A stretch of DNA of 57,091 nt. It comes from Ignavibacteriales bacterium. Its GTDB lineage: Bacteria > Bacteroidota > Ignavibacteria > Ignavibacteriales > Melioribacteraceae. How positions within the stretch are numbered: the stretch's first letter is position 1; every line of letters starts with the position of its first letter. Made by a program: the position numbers and the translations under genes. Positions 44,952 through 57,091 of this stretch are shown here, in pieces. The stretch lies in assembly GCA_016177735.1 (NCBI GenBank), contig JACOUS010000006.1, positions 1-57,091 on the forward strand. Reading direction: 5' to 3'. The notes beneath the pieces are model-generated. The model was not told the DNA's origin and did no database searches. It saw only the letters and a list, made by a program, of their open reading frames with translations.

Positions 44952-45599
44952 CTATTTTAGAATCATCATCTTCTTTGTCTGAACAAAACTATGTCCTGAG
45001 CTTGCAGAAGGACTAACTCGTAATTGATAAAAATATACGCCGCTGGCGAGTGTTGAGTGTCGAGTGGAAAGCGTTGAGTAATGAATGCCCGCTTGTTGGT
45101 TTTCATTTACTAATGCTGCGACTTCTTTACCAAGTATGTCGTATACTTTTAATGTTACATTCGATGCTTCCGGCAATACATATTTTATCATCGTCTCAGG
45201 ATTAAAAGGATTCGGGTAATTTTGCTCGAGTACATATTCCGTTGGCAATTCATAACCGATCAATATTTCTTTCTGTTGTTTCGTCCCTTCGCTGCCGGTT
45301 ATTAGAAATCGCAGCGTATCTGTTTTATTTACATCGTCGGTTATGTTTGCATCAAAACTGAACTCGGCTTCTTTGCTGCTTCCTCTTTCTATCTTTTCTA
45401 TTTCTTCTTCTGCCGAGCGAAAGTTGAATGAAGAAAATTGATTCATCAACTTCACTTTTACATTTGTCAACTCTTTTTCTTTTGATTCATTCTCTACCGT
45501 TAAGATTATCTGATTCCCTTTACTGCCCGGTGTTACTTTATAAACCGTTTGGGTAAATGCTAAACTTGCCGACAACATTATTAGTATTATCGTTTTCAT
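44952..45599 (-). CDS. Exported protein with T9SS sorting domain
   Basis: 215 residues. A signal peptide (MKTIILIMLSASLAFTQ), a beta-rich domain with a CARDB/Ig-like pattern (ILTVENESKEKELTNVKVKL), then a type A T9SS tail from NYPNPFNPE (~128) to MMILK. Within the tail, HYSTLSTRHSTLASGVYFY and SPSASSGHSFVQTKK hold low-complexity runs encoded by repeat-like DNA. Last gene of a set with the two larger exported proteins upstream. Confidence 0.82.
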   Translation of the reverse strand: MKTIILIMLSASLAFTQTVYKVTPGSKGNQIILTVENESKEKELTNVKVKLMNQFSSFNFRSAEEEIEKIERGSSKEAEFSFDANITDDVNKTDTLRFLITGSEGTKQQKEILIGYELPTEYVLEQNYPNPFNPETMIKYVLPEASNVTLKVYDILGKEVAALVNENQQAGIHYSTLSTRHSTLASGVYFYQLRVSPSASSGHSFVQTKKMMILK

Positions 45600-45650
45600 T
45601 TTTACTTCTCCCGTTTATTTCTCTGCATTGATTTCAGTGCAGAAACTTTT

Positions 45651-47516
45651 TTATTGCCCGCTTAATTTTTCTCTTAAATAGATACTGTTGTACTTCAGCA
45701 AGCCGTACGTCTCTTTGTTAAAGTACGACTGGCTCATACATGTATCAAGCCATCCTTCGAATGCCGTTAATATTACTACTGCACTTGCCGGTACGTTCAT
45801 GTTTATCATTGTTTTGGCATTGTTCAATTGATAATAATTGTTATCTCTCACCCAGTAATACTGCATCCAGTTCAATGCGTATGCGCGGTTGTTGTAACTT
45901 ATCATCGAATCAATGAATGCACTTGCATTTATTTGTGACGGTCTCTCTGAAGGAACCACTGTTGTTACTTCGTACGAGTTTGTTTTTATATCCGTTGTAT
46001 CTACGGCAAATCTTTCCGACTGAACATACACTTTACCGATTACCGGCAATGAATTGGAAGTTACCTTATATCCGCTCTGTGCTGTGCCGGCTGTTATTGG
46101 GTTTGCTGCCGTATAAAAACGGTCGAGTTTGTTCTGCACTTTTTCCGTCCGCCAATTTACCGGTGCAGATGTGGTGCTTGTTGTTGTGTCCTCTACATAT
46201 ATGTTTGCGGCGGATTGACTGCTTACTGCTTCGTTGGTTATTGTGTATGAATATTGAAGTACACCGTTTACGGTTGTTACTTCTGCAGATGCTTTTGCCG
46301 TGAGATCGTTTCGCGGTTCGGTTACTGCGGGCAACCGTTCCAAAATGTATTGAGGATAGTAAAAAAGAAATTTGTACGCGTCTGCAGTCACATATTTTCC
46401 GTCATTATCAAGAGTATCAAGATATTCTTCATTTATCAGCTCCTGATAGTTCTTAATTTCTACAGCAGTACCAACACTATCATTCATAAGAAATCTCTCA
46501 CGCACTTTATCAAGCAGGTTATCGAGTTGAATCACGAAAGTTGTGTCTCCTATCCAATATAGTGCTTCACATTGATTCTGATAAGATCGAAGCGAATCAA
46601 TTATAACACCTATCGTATTTCCGCTATCTGGCAACATTGGTACATATTTATAAAAACCACCGTACCTCATAGTCGTCTTAGCTTCATCACCGAAATTATC
46701 TACACTTTGTTTTACATATATGTAATTATTAGGCGAAGGAAAAGTATTTAGTATACTCCACGCAATCACTATTCTGGCTAACTCACTGTTTTCTCTTTCT
46801 AGCCTTTCTCTATAGAAAGGAAGTAAGTGTTCATATTTATATTTTGTAATGACCTTTCGCAACACCGAATATCTTACATTCGAGGAGGTATCGTTGGCCG
46901 CTACATATTTCGCTAATGCTAACGATTCATCCCTATAAATTTCATGATATTTTTCTACATATATTCCTTTCATCCAAATATCAGAACCATCTTTTATTAT
47001 AGCTTCAAAATAAGGACGTGCCCTTTCTTTAAAATTTTCTCTATTGCATAATATTAGCATTGGTGAAATATAAATATGTGAATCGCCGGGCAAAGTCATT
47101 CTCGCCAAAAATTCAAAATAAAATTCCACTCTGCTAAAATCATTCATCAAAAAAGAAACTTCAAAGGCATCCATCGCGCTGAAAATATCTTTGCTATAAT
47201 GATATTTATCAAGAATTGTTTCCCCCGTTTTAATACTATCCAAATAAGTTTGTGCCAATGCCAAAGTATTTGGTGATTCCAATTCATAAAGGAGTTTTAA
47301 AAAGTCACCTTTTCTATACTGATTTTGCTGCCAAAAATATTGCTCTAGTAAAGGAATTGCTTCTACCACTTTAAATTCTTTTAATGAGTCTATTACCGTA
47401 TCATCAGTATTGTTATTTATTCTACTTAACAAGTTATTCTTATTTTCTTCGCTTAAAGTCTGTGAAAACAAATTTGTTGTGATAAGACAAAAAATTATTA
47501 TTAATATTTTTTTCAT
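45651..47516 (-). CDS. Exported HEAT-like protein, GC-mosaic
   Basis: 621 residues with a signal peptide (MKKILIIIFCLITTNLFSQ). The N-terminal ~390 residues look like alpha-helical HEAT-type repeats (VRYSVLRKVITKYKYEHLLP); the C-terminal ~230 begin near QYILERLPAVTEPRND and are strand- and Thr/Ser-rich (YSYTITNEAVSSQSAANIYV). The DNA for the N-terminal part is about 30-33% GC and that for the C-terminal part up to ~53%. The gene follows the 786-residue protein by 10 bp. Function unknown; no sorting tail. Confidence 0.8.
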   Translation of the reverse strand: MKKILIIIFCLITTNLFSQTLSEENKNNLLSRINNNTDDTVIDSLKEFKVVEAIPLLEQYFWQQNQYRKGDFLKLLYELESPNTLALAQTYLDSIKTGETILDKYHYSKDIFSAMDAFEVSFLMNDFSRVEFYFEFLARMTLPGDSHIYISPMLILCNRENFKERARPYFEAIIKDGSDIWMKGIYVEKYHEIYRDESLALAKYVAANDTSSNVRYSVLRKVITKYKYEHLLPFYRERLERENSELARIVIAWSILNTFPSPNNYIYVKQSVDNFGDEAKTTMRYGGFYKYVPMLPDSGNTIGVIIDSLRSYQNQCEALYWIGDTTFVIQLDNLLDKVRERFLMNDSVGTAVEIKNYQELINEEYLDTLDNDGKYVTADAYKFLFYYPQYILERLPAVTEPRNDLTAKASAEVTTVNGVLQYSYTITNEAVSSQSAANIYVEDTTTSTTSAPVNWRTEKVQNKLDRFYTAANPITAGTAQSGYKVTSNSLPVIGKVYVQSERFAVDTTDIKTNSYEVTTVVPSERPSQINASAFIDSMISYNNRAYALNWMQYYWVRDNNYYQLNNAKTMINMNVPASAVVILTAFEGWLDTCMSQSYFNKETYGLLKYNSIYLREKLSGQ

Positions 47517-47526
47517 GGTAAACTCC

Positions 47527-49887
47527 TTAAATGCCCAAGTAATAATTGAGATTATCTTCAGTATTCAATATGTCAGGATATAATCTTATTAGCTCATTTT
47601 GGTATTTAATAATGATATTCATAAGCGTTTCGGAAGTGTTGATTTCAGATTCTTTTTCAAAACTGTCGCCTAATCTGTAATACTTTTTTAATCTTATACG
47701 TAACAATTCGTTTGCCTGATAGAAAAACTGTTGAGCATAATTTTTTACTTGCGTGATGTTATTATAGTTATCATTACACTCAGGCCCGAAAGACTTTATT
47801 AGGTCCGAATAACTTGAATATTGTACATTGTTATATGTGTACTTTTCTTCAGCTGGAGGATTTAAAGATTTTGGTAAAATATTTTGAGCAAAGTCTTCCA
47901 TGTGTGTGTGTTCATGCTTCTCAATAAATTCTTTCAATATTATCTTTGTTGTCCCCGGATAACTTGTATGATAAAAAAAGTATTTTAATGCTTCTTCTGC
48001 TTTTTCTTTTGTTGTTATTTTTTGCTTTACCTGTTCTAAATTCTCGATAACTATATTATCACTTAAATAAATGTTATCTGGACACAAATCTTCTATAGCT
48101 TTGATAGCAATACTTCCTACCGATGCCTGCCATCTTTTTGTATCAGGATTAAAACAGACATCTATCAAATAATTTTCAAACGTAATATTTGCTTCTTTAT
48201 CCTTAATAAGAGGATGGAAGTAACCAAACGGATGTTTTTCACTACTGCAATGATCTATTCCAAAGTCTCCGTTTTTATATACAGCATTTAAGGAAACTGT
48301 TGGCGGCACTGTAAGTTCCTCGCACTGTGGTGCATCAGAGCAGTCTCCGCCTTCACCAATCGTTATAGTTCCTTCGCCCCAGAGTTGTTCTTCGTCTGCG
48401 GTATTCTGCACACTGTTCTGGTTATTCGTTTTGCCCGGTGTTACTCTGCCCCAGATTATTCCCGCTGTGGTTCGCACTAGTATCGTTGATTCTACTTTTT
48501 GTCCGCCTAGCCCTTCTTCGGCGATAAACTTAAATCCCTGAGGAATATTCAAAAAATAATCCGATAAATCTCCCCATTGCGCTACGTACAGTGTTCCGTA
48601 CTCTGCGCCGACGATTATCTCCGCATCAAAGTATTGATCTTCAGGGAAATCACTCAACGTGCCGTCCGGGTTTTTCTTCTTCAATATTACCGATGCCGTA
48701 TCGCCCGGCATTATTGTTTCCGGTACGAACGTTACTATCATTCCTTCTTTGTGGATTGTTATTACAAATTCATAAGGACTAATAGCCGGGTTGTTTGTTG
48801 TTACTGTTACTTTTGTAATTGCCTCTGACAAAAGTAATTCTTCTGCTGCCGTAAACTTGAATTTCAGTTTCCCGTTTTCATGCGAGAGATTGACTGCTTC
48901 GGTTACAAGTTCTCCGCTTACCGGATGTTTGATATGCCCGAATGTTTGTCCTTGTGTAATTAGAAGATTATACTTCGTTGTATCTTGAAGGCGTACGTCA
49001 TCACAGCTGCTTTCGCCTTGCAGCTCTACTAACATTTCTATTGTGCCTCCTTCAAGCATATCCCATATTCTTTTTTCCGAATATAATCTGAAATAATTTC
49101 CCGTACCTATTACTATCAGTGAGTCTGTTCTTGTTACTCCGCCGATCTCTGCGCTTACTTTTTCATTTGCATTACTGCCTTGGTATGGCGTACTTAATCT
49201 TATCGATAAATTCGGTACATCGAGGATATGTACAGATGTTCCGCTTGTTATTATCTCTCCGCTATTTTTGTTGTATAGTTCTACTCCCGGTACTACGCTG
49301 TTAATATTAAACTTCACATTTGTTGTTGATGTGATCGGCTGATTGTAATTAACTATACTCAAGCCGCTCTCGTAATTACTGCAGATGTAATCGTTATTAA
49401 TATGCAGACTAAAATCTACCGGCGTTTCTTCTGGGAAACTGCCGATCGTTACGCTTATTGTTGTTGTTACTACCGCTGTTTCTTCTCCACCGTTGTAGAG
49501 CGTTCTGTCGCCGTAGGATATGCCTTGTCCCTGATAACTTACTACATAATTTACATTTGTTGTTTGTCCGGCTGAAAGTGTGGAGCTGATTGTTATCTGA
49601 TAATTTCCGTTGAGAGGAGGAAAATAAAGATAAACATACGGATTGGCTCCGCCGCCGCTGCTTCCGCTTTGTGTTGTGGTTGGTCCTACGACTGCTGCCG
49701 TCAAAGGCAGCGCTCCGCCGATTTGAAATTCAAGCTGTGATTCGTCTTGTACTGCATCCGGTATTTTTGCCGATGACTTCTTCGGACTTACCGTTACTTT
49801 TTCTTTGATGATTGTCTGTGAATAGATCAACAAAGGAAAGAATAATAGAAATGAAATGAGAAAATAACTGCTGAGTTTTTTCTTCAT
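47527..49887 (-). CDS. Large exported protein with C-terminal HExxH motif, GC-mosaic
   Basis: 786 residues with a signal peptide (MKKKLSSYFLISFLLFFPLL). Residues 1-~520 are beta-rich and Thr/Gly/Ser-rich (SSTLSAGQTTNVNYVVSYQG; MVTFVPETIMPGD-like segments) and resemble secreted structural repeats. Residues ~520-786 (after GEGGDCSDAPQCEE) are different: Cys-containing and Lys-rich, with HEHTH at 658-662 fitting the zinc-peptidase pattern HExxH. The DNA shifts from about 42-52% GC in the first part to 23-27% in the second. No T9SS tail is seen. A G8 tract lies in its promoter region. Function unknown. Confidence 0.8.
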   Translation of the reverse strand: MKKKLSSYFLISFLLFFPLLIYSQTIIKEKVTVSPKKSSAKIPDAVQDESQLEFQIGGALPLTAAVVGPTTTQSGSSGGGANPYVYLYFPPLNGNYQITISSTLSAGQTTNVNYVVSYQGQGISYGDRTLYNGGEETAVVTTTISVTIGSFPEETPVDFSLHINNDYICSNYESGLSIVNYNQPITSTTNVKFNINSVVPGVELYNKNSGEIITSGTSVHILDVPNLSIRLSTPYQGSNANEKVSAEIGGVTRTDSLIVIGTGNYFRLYSEKRIWDMLEGGTIEMLVELQGESSCDDVRLQDTTKYNLLITQGQTFGHIKHPVSGELVTEAVNLSHENGKLKFKFTAAEELLLSEAITKVTVTTNNPAISPYEFVITIHKEGMIVTFVPETIMPGDTASVILKKKNPDGTLSDFPEDQYFDAEIIVGAEYGTLYVAQWGDLSDYFLNIPQGFKFIAEEGLGGQKVESTILVRTTAGIIWGRVTPGKTNNQNSVQNTADEEQLWGEGTITIGEGGDCSDAPQCEELTVPPTVSLNAVYKNGDFGIDHCSSEKHPFGYFHPLIKDKEANITFENYLIDVCFNPDTKRWQASVGSIAIKAIEDLCPDNIYLSDNIVIENLEQVKQKITTKEKAEEALKYFFYHTSYPGTTKIILKEFIEKHEHTHMEDFAQNILPKSLNPPAEEKYTYNNVQYSSYSDLIKSFGPECNDNYNNITQVKNYAQQFFYQANELLRIRLKKYYRLGDSFEKESEINTSETLMNIIIKYQNELIRLYPDILNTEDNLNYYLGI

Positions 49888-49935
49888 TAGTGCCCCGCTT
49901 TTTTGAGATGTGAATTGTTACCCTCCAAAATATTA

Positions 49936-49943
49936 CCCCCCCC
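49936..49943 (-). promoter_or_regulatory. G8 tract in the promoter region of the secreted cassette
   Basis: Eight G on the minus strand, directly followed by TAATATTTTGG, about 50 bp ahead of the start codon of the 786-residue protein. A tract of this kind inside a promoter spacer can change length and switch expression. The promoter assignment is weak. Confidence 0.35.
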
Positions 49944-50129
49944 ACATTTTCAAGTTACTTTTTTGTGGACTATAAAAATTTATATTCCGACAAACAACGT
50001 ACCTGATGTGTGGTCTGATTTAAAAGATGCCGAAATGATTTATTTCAATAAGGAAGTGGAAATCGTCAGTAATCCAATAATAAAAAAATGGTCAGTGTTA
50101 CATGTAATCCCAGAAGAAAAAAATTTGTT

Positions 50130-50786
50130 TTACCCGGCTGCCGTAAAATAATTTTCGCCGTTATCTTTGGTGTGTATCAACATGAGGTTGGCGCGAACAA
50201 GTTTTATCAATGTGCGCGATGCTCTTCTTTCCGAAACGATCGCGTATTTGCTCAATTCTTTTACGGTTATAGTTTCGTGTTTATCTGTGTAATCAAAAAC
50301 TATTTTTTCAAGTGCGCCTACCGCATATTTTGTTAAAGATTTTCCCGATGACTGCGTTTGCAAAAGTTTTATCATTTCTTTGCTTGCAAGTACACTCTTG
50401 TCATTAATACGAACATAGACTTGAGCGCTGTTCAAATCAAGATTTGTTTTGTAATCTTGAATACGGTGCGGTTTGAATTCCGATTCGAAAATTTCTACGG
50501 CAAGGATTTCTTTGTTATCGAGTTCAATATAATTGATATTAAATTCGACCGGCGGCTGGCAATATTTTTCTGCTGTGTCGTTGATTAATTCGGTATCGCT
50601 CTTTTCGCTTTCGACACCGTAAATTGATTTATCATCATCAATGCCGAAAAGAATAAATCCGCCCGATGTGTTTGCGAACGCAATCATCTCCTTTGCAATT
50701 TTTTCGTAAGATGAAAAGCGCTGTTTGAATTCCACGTTCAGCCCCTCACCTTGTTCAATCAGTTCAAGGATTTTCTTGCGGTTCAT
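50130..50786 (-). CDS. AlbA_2 (Schlafen-like) ATP-binding protein
   Basis: About 218 residues. LNVEFKQRFSSYEKIAKEMI with AFANTSGGFILFGIDDD is the AlbA_2 core (formerly AAA_4), joined to a C-terminal winged helix (ELSKYAIVSERRASRTLIKL). Thought to be DNA-binding regulators. The ATG at 50786 is preferred over the TTG at 50795. Follows the TPR lipoprotein gene by 14 bp. Confidence 0.86.
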   Translation of the reverse strand: MNRKKILELIEQGEGLNVEFKQRFSSYEKIAKEMIAFANTSGGFILFGIDDDKSIYGVESEKSDTELINDTAEKYCQPPVEFNINYIELDNKEILAVEIFESEFKPHRIQDYKTNLDLNSAQVYVRINDKSVLASKEMIKLLQTQSSGKSLTKYAVGALEKIVFDYTDKHETITVKELSKYAIVSERRASRTLIKLVRANLMLIHTKDNGENYFTAAG

Positions 50787-50800
50787 ATCGAGCAAGTTTT

Positions 50801-53254
50801 TTATTCAGGTTCGGTCGTTCTAACTTTTGTCGTATCTTTTTCACCGGGTTTCGGTTTTGTCGGATTAATTTTCTTCTCAATTGTTGAATCATTCTCCGCA
50901 CGTTTCAAACCTTCGCCGGCAGTTTTACGCCGCAGAGAGTCTATCTTCTCCGGCTTCAAAAGTTCGGGATCAACAACTTTGCTTTTCAATGTGTCGGCTT
51001 GTTCTGCTTTTATTCTATCAATGTAGGGCTGTTTTTTTCTGCCCTCTCTATTATCCAACGAATCGGATAATATTTCGTCATCAGATATTTTTCTTTTCTG
51101 CAAATCTCCGGGCATTAATGTTTTATTTGAGTCAACACCAACGGAATCGCTTTGCAGCTGAAGTAGTTTTTGTTTTTCGAGTTCTTCAAGTTCTTTTTGT
51201 TTCTGCAATTCTTCTTGTTTTGCTTTTTCGATCTTTTCCATTTCGGCTTTGTACTCATTATACTTTGCAGAGACGGCTTTTCCGTACGGAGTTTGCAGAT
51301 ATTCTTTCGTTGTTAAAATTTTATAGAAGAACGCCGCCGAATCGTTCTTGCTCTCTTCTTCGTAAATCAACCCGATATAATAAATTGATTTCGGTGCAAA
51401 ATTGGAGCGCGGATATTTCAGATAAATTGTTTTGAATGTATCAATCGCAGCACGATAATTTTTGTTGTAGTAAAAATCTTCCGCTTTCACATAAATTTTC
51501 TCTGCGGGATCTTTAGTATCGGCTAACAATGCTTTGTCTTCATCGGTCAGCAGTCCCAGTTTTTTCCCGGCTTCCTTGTATAATTTATCCTTCGGGTATT
51601 TTTCATAAATAATTTTGAATAGGCTGTCGGCTTTTTCTTTTTCATTAACCGTTTCATAATAAGTTCCGAGTGCATACATAGTTTGAACCATGTACGGTTT
51701 TTCGGAAGGAAATTTTTCCAAAATTTCCTCGTAATAAAAACGTGCAGAGTCCGGCACTTCAAATTCCGAAAAGAACATTCCCCCGATACTGTAATACGAT
51801 TGAGCAATCTGTGTTTTTATCGAATCAACAGAAATTTTTGGGCGCACCGGCTTTGTAACTTTTCCTTGCAAAATTAACGTAACGAGATCGAGATTTTTAT
51901 CCGACGGAGAAAATGTTTGCTGCTGCGTTTGTTGCTGTTGCTGAGCCTGCTGTTGGCTTCTTTGCTGTGCCGGTTTATTCTGCTGCTGACCGGTCTTTTC
52001 ATTCTCTTCTTGTTTTTTTCTGCTCTCTTCAAGGAATTGATTATAAGCGATATCAAAATCAATCGAGTCCCTGATAAACCTATCGTTGTCTGTCACATAT
52101 TCCAATTGCAATTCGTAACCGCTCAATAGGCTTTGCAATTGGAAGTATTTGGACATGTTCCGCGCCTTTTGACCGGCTTTCAATTTAAGTTCTCTATCGG
52201 CAGATGAATTTACAGTTTTATTGTAATATGAATACGCGCTGTCGTAATCTTTAATTCTTGTTTCGTAAATTTCGCCGAGCTTCATACTGGCTATTCCGGC
52301 AGTAGGATTTTTTTTGTAAGTGGAATCAACCTCTCTAAAAACTTCGATGGCTTTTTCATCTTCATGTTTGTCAAAATAAATATTGCCGACCTCGATTAAT
52401 ATTCGATCCATCTGATTTTTGAACTTGCCTTCATCGCGCAATTCAACCAGCGCTTCTTCGCTTTCATCCAATTTGCCGAGTTCGCCGAGCAATTTTGCAT
52501 GTTCGATGCGGCTCTCAAATTCTATTTCGAAAGAAGCGGAATATTTTAATACCGATTCAAAAGCTTGCAATGCTTTCTCTTCATCTTTTTGGAGCAGATA
52601 AATTTTGCCGAGCTGATACCAAACGAGTGCTGCGGTTTCTTCATCATCCAAACTTGCAAGAAAACTATTTGATTCTGTTACCGCAGAAGCATATTCATCG
52701 CGGTAAACAAAAAATCCGATCTTTGTAATTGATGCTCTGTTGAATATCTCTTCGTCCTCTTCCTTTTGCGCTTCGGCTTTAACTTCGTCCAAAAGTTTTA
52801 AGCCGTCTTCAAAACTGCGCAGCTGCAAATAAGTTTTTGCAAGCCATAATTTATTTTCGAGCGCGTAATCTGTCTCGGGAATCGAAGCAAGTTCAATAAA
52901 TTTTCTTTGTGCTTTGGAATATTCTTGCTGGTAATAAAATGATTTGCCGGTTATAAATAATGCATCGTCAAAGTATGAAGATTCTTCATTGAACTGTAAT
53001 ATCTTCGAGCATTTTTCTATAACCTTTGTGAGATCCTTCGATTGCGCGTCTGGAATTTTTTCTTCCTTGAAAACGAAGGGATCCTTTTTGGTTTGCTGAA
53101 GTGCGGCTTCGGTATAATCAAAAAGTGTTTTGGTGTTGTAATAAGTATTAAAGAAAGTTGTAAAATTTGTCCAGATGCCGCAGCTTGAAACTGCCAACGA
53201 GGTAATAATAATACTTACAGCCGCAAATAGTTTTTTGTTGTTTGCGCAAAGCAT
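50801..53254 (-). CDS. TPR lipoprotein, PorW/SprE-like
   Basis: 817 residues. Signal with lipobox (SLAVSSC; Cys25), then FNTYYNTKTLFDYTEAALQQ, close to the FNTYYN start seen in PorW/SprE T9SS accessory lipoproteins. Many TPR units follow. A Gln-rich segment (~435-465) and a charged KE-rich coiled coil near the C-terminus are unusual. Given the two T9SS cargo proteins in this window, a T9SS role is reasonable, though homology to PorW is judged by eye only. Confidence 0.65.
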   Translation of the reverse strand: MLCANNKKLFAAVSIIITSLAVSSCGIWTNFTTFFNTYYNTKTLFDYTEAALQQTKKDPFVFKEEKIPDAQSKDLTKVIEKCSKILQFNEESSYFDDALFITGKSFYYQQEYSKAQRKFIELASIPETDYALENKLWLAKTYLQLRSFEDGLKLLDEVKAEAQKEEDEEIFNRASITKIGFFVYRDEYASAVTESNSFLASLDDEETAALVWYQLGKIYLLQKDEEKALQAFESVLKYSASFEIEFESRIEHAKLLGELGKLDESEEALVELRDEGKFKNQMDRILIEVGNIYFDKHEDEKAIEVFREVDSTYKKNPTAGIASMKLGEIYETRIKDYDSAYSYYNKTVNSSADRELKLKAGQKARNMSKYFQLQSLLSGYELQLEYVTDNDRFIRDSIDFDIAYNQFLEESRKKQEENEKTGQQQNKPAQQRSQQQAQQQQQTQQQTFSPSDKNLDLVTLILQGKVTKPVRPKISVDSIKTQIAQSYYSIGGMFFSEFEVPDSARFYYEEILEKFPSEKPYMVQTMYALGTYYETVNEKEKADSLFKIIYEKYPKDKLYKEAGKKLGLLTDEDKALLADTKDPAEKIYVKAEDFYYNKNYRAAIDTFKTIYLKYPRSNFAPKSIYYIGLIYEEESKNDSAAFFYKILTTKEYLQTPYGKAVSAKYNEYKAEMEKIEKAKQEELQKQKELEELEKQKLLQLQSDSVGVDSNKTLMPGDLQKRKISDDEILSDSLDNREGRKKQPYIDRIKAEQADTLKSKVVDPELLKPEKIDSLRRKTAGEGLKRAENDSTIEKKINPTKPKPGEKDTTKVRTTEPE

Positions 53255-53320
53255 AATATTTAATTGGTTGTTAATAAAAAAGTAAAAACTATTATGCGGT
53301 TACCTTTGGTTTGTGAGTAG

Positions 53321-56742
<3,422 letters not shown>

Positions 56743-57091
56743 TAATTTCTCCAGTTTTTCGGGTTACCAAGTTATATAAAGGGTGTCTGAAATGCAAAGA
56801 AACGAACCCTCTGTAATTGTTACAAACAATCGTTGTTTAGAGAAATGAATCATTAACAAAATGATTTTTTAAATATCACAATGTAGAGCATATTCTTTAG
56901 ATACAGATTTTTCCCTTCGAACAAAAATTATAGGACTACACCTCTTTTATCTAGTCGTTACTGAATAAATAAACAACGCAAATAATAACAGCCTGAAAAG
57001 AAGAAAAGTAATATTTAAATTTGCAAGAGAAATAAAAAACAATAAGAAAAGCTTGCAAAAAATGAGACCAAGAAACGAACAAAAGACATTA
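56743..57091. other. Gene-free right edge; secA leader
   Basis: No gene is seen. It must hold the secA promoter (minus strand), but I could not identify one with confidence. An ATG at 57062 opens ten plus-strand codons to the window edge; that is too little to call. Confidence 0.5.

Noticed and set aside
49903-50151. 82-residue plus-strand frame over the gap between the secreted cassette and the AlbA_2 gene
   Set aside because: No ribosome site, passes through the C8 tract and into the AlbA_2 gene end; no family seen. Its second half is fairly protein-like, so a gene remnant cannot be excluded.
57062-57091. ATG opening ten codons at the right edge
   Set aside because: Too short and without a clear ribosome site.

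Overview
The window reads as a chromosomal segment of a member of the Ignavibacteriota (Bacteroidota/Chlorobi side of the FCB group). The main reasons are two C-terminal type IX secretion (T9SS) sorting domains with the NYPNPFNPE signature, a PorW/SprE-like TPR lipoprotein, Bacteroidota-style TAnnTTTG promoter elements, a SecA with an N-terminal coiled-coil insert, and moderate-to-low GC. The placement is an inference from gene content, because no rRNA or tRNA gene is present.

Layout, left to right. Positions 1-340 hold the first 15 codons of an IS1182-like transposase and repeat debris. 339-4209 carries transporters (a POT-type MFS, a 33-residue membrane ORF, SulP) and a small exported protein. 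4442-7543 is a compact regulatory unit: a sigma-54 activator with a Cys-bearing PAS domain, then a good -24/-12 promoter with upstream dyads, then a TPR protein and a split-Soret-type cytochrome carrying a T9SS tail. 7687-13202 is a nine-cistron arsenic operon on the minus strand: arsR, a newly noticed 49-residue Cys peptide, arsM, arsC, a small thioredoxin, an ArsP-like permease, an exported thioredoxin, a CcdA-like protein and acr3. Divergent to it is a DUF134/NifX-type pair behind a perfect 20-bp palindrome.

14121-25324 is mostly housekeeping: AmmeMemoRadiSam A and B, a tryptophanase, a Yip1 protein, a TrpF-like protein, a GNAT enzyme, a Trm112-like protein, a GlcD-type oxidase, a TPR protein and ClpX. 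A hicAB locus whose hicA is frameshifted follows. 25787-35046 contains an exported protein of the family usually labelled asparagine synthetase B, an FAH-family hydrolase, an FmdB-like protein, a two-component system, a B12-binding radical SAM enzyme, an M49 peptidase lipoprotein, an ArsC/Spx-like protein and a HAD phosphatase. A second toxin-antitoxin pair (35151-35615) has a frameshift in both genes.

35667-41728 is a receiver-TolC-MFP-RND operon, and 42069-44794 a NarL-type two-component pair. 44952-49887 is a three-gene set of exported proteins with a striking low-GC block across the junction of the two larger genes. 50130-56742 holds an AlbA_2 protein, the PorW-like lipoprotein, PII and SecA.

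The parts most worth following up are the GC-mosaic secreted cassette (44952-49943), the sigma-54/split-Soret unit (4442-7543), and the duplicated arsM 5' end that created a small Cys-rich ORF inside the ars operon.
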